A stretch of 30,696 nucleotides of DNA from DASTHG01 sp035491895 (GTDB lineage: Bacteria; Gemmatimonadota; Gemmatimonadetes; Gemmatimonadales; GWC2-71-9), in assembly GCA_035491895.1 (NCBI GenBank), contig DATJJY010000100.1, positions 1 to 30,696 of the forward strand, written 5' to 3'. Shown piece by piece: positions 30,333-30,696 of this stretch; the stretch's first letter is position 1; every line of letters begins with the position of its first letter. The notes below the pieces were generated by a model that had not been told where the DNA came from, did no database searches, and was given only the letters and a program-made list of their open reading frames with translations. The position numbers and the translations under genes are program-made.

Positions 30333-30391
30333 CGAGATGCGGCGAGGTTGACTTTGCCATCGGGCATCCCACCCTGTTCCCAAGAAGGCCA

Positions 30392-30696
30392 ATGACCCAA
30401 TCCATTCGCCGTCGTAAACCTGCACCAAGGACGCGAGCGGGGAACGGCCGACACCCGCTGGCCAAGGCCCCGACCGGGATCGCCGGGCTGGATGAAATCA
30501 CCAGCGGCGGGCTGCCGCGCGGGCGGCCCACGCTGGTGTGCGGCGGCGCGGGTTGCGGCAAGACGCTGTTCGCCGCGGAATTCCTCGTGCGCGGCGCCAA
30601 GCAGTTCGACGAGCCGGGCGTGTTCATGTCCTTCGAGGAGACGGACGCCGAGTTGAAGGCCAACGTCGCGTCGCTCGGATTTGATCTGGCGGGCCT
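30392..30696 (+). CDS. KaiC-like RecA-superfamily ATPase (partial, C-terminus off window)
   Basis: The visible 101 residues are the start of a KaiC domain. After a basic leader (1-25) comes TGIAGLDEITSGGLPRG (28-44), Walker A GGAGCGKT (51-58), the AAEFLVRGA helix and the acidic pair in MSFEETDAEL (79-88, catalytic-type Glu82-Glu83). In bacteria outside cyanobacteria, KaiC relatives act in signalling and stress without a clock; here there is no kaiA or kaiB in view. Start: ATG 30392 with AAGAAGG just upstream. The window edge cuts the gene, so whether it has one or two KaiC domains is unknown. Confidence 0.92.
   Translation, partial: MTQSIRRRKPAPRTRAGNGRHPLAKAPTGIAGLDEITSGGLPRGRPTLVCGGAGCGKTLFAAEFLVRGAKQFDEPGVFMSFEETDAELKANVASLGFDLAG

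Overview
The window is high-GC bacterial chromosome (G+C is clearly above 60 percent and third codon positions are almost all G or C). It is densely packed with ordinary chromosomal genes. Many neighbours overlap by 4 nt (ATGA or GTGA). I see no phage, transposase, CRISPR, rRNA or tRNA gene. The gene mix fits a Gemmatimonadota-like, envelope-bearing Gram-negative: a fused formiminotransferase-cyclodeaminase, single-chain glycyl-tRNA synthetase, pyruvoyl arginine decarboxylase, lipoproteins, a PilT ATPase, and several start codons sitting just behind a TANNNT -10 box. That placement is inference, not proven.

Layout. 1-2240 (minus strand): ftcD, running off the left edge, and an inositol monophosphatase, separated by an AGAATGC repeat/hairpin. 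2280-7906 (plus): a six-gene chain trpS, mgtC, 2-hydroxyacid dehydrogenase, pilT, dapA-like aldolase and M28 peptidase, with overlapping or abutting junctions. 7948-11507: purA coupled to a penicillin acylase-family hydrolase. 11508-11881: the largest gap, full of predicted RNA hairpins. 11882-14629: glycerate kinase, glycyl-tRNA synthetase and a small receiver-like protein. 14738-16457: three tiny overlapping genes (one ubiquitin-like, one with two membrane helices), then a histone-deacetylase-family enzyme that seems to need a CTG start. 16486-20760: corA, a dipeptide epimerase and priA. 20779-22747 (minus): a kelch-repeat lipoprotein, a lipoprotein of unknown function and a copper-binding cupredoxin lipoprotein. 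23002-25616 (plus, divergent): a PAS-rich membrane histidine kinase with its NarL-type response regulator. 25672-28902: an ArgZ/TIGR00300-type protein, an unknown protein, a Fur-family regulator, pyruvoyl-dependent arginine decarboxylase and CcdA, all overlapping. 28932-30158: a tiny SD-led ORF, a tandemly duplicated pair of small secreted proteins with C-terminal membrane helices, and a GlsB/YeaQ-type membrane protein. 30392-end: a KaiC-like ATPase, cut by the window edge.

How genes work together. The 25.7-28.9 kb cluster links an ornithine/arginine-type enzyme to arginine decarboxylase, suggesting arginine/ornithine/polyamine metabolism under or beside a metal-sensing regulator. The kinase/regulator pair shares a 254-bp divergent region with the cupredoxin-lipoprotein operon and may control it. 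The most novel-looking parts are the ubiquitin-like mini-cassette ahead of the deacetylase, the hairpin-rich gap at 11.5-11.9 kb, the duplicated small membrane proteins, the M28 peptidase with a membrane hairpin inside its catalytic domain, and a recurrent TTGNNN-N17/18-TANNNT promoter pattern with near-leaderless starts.
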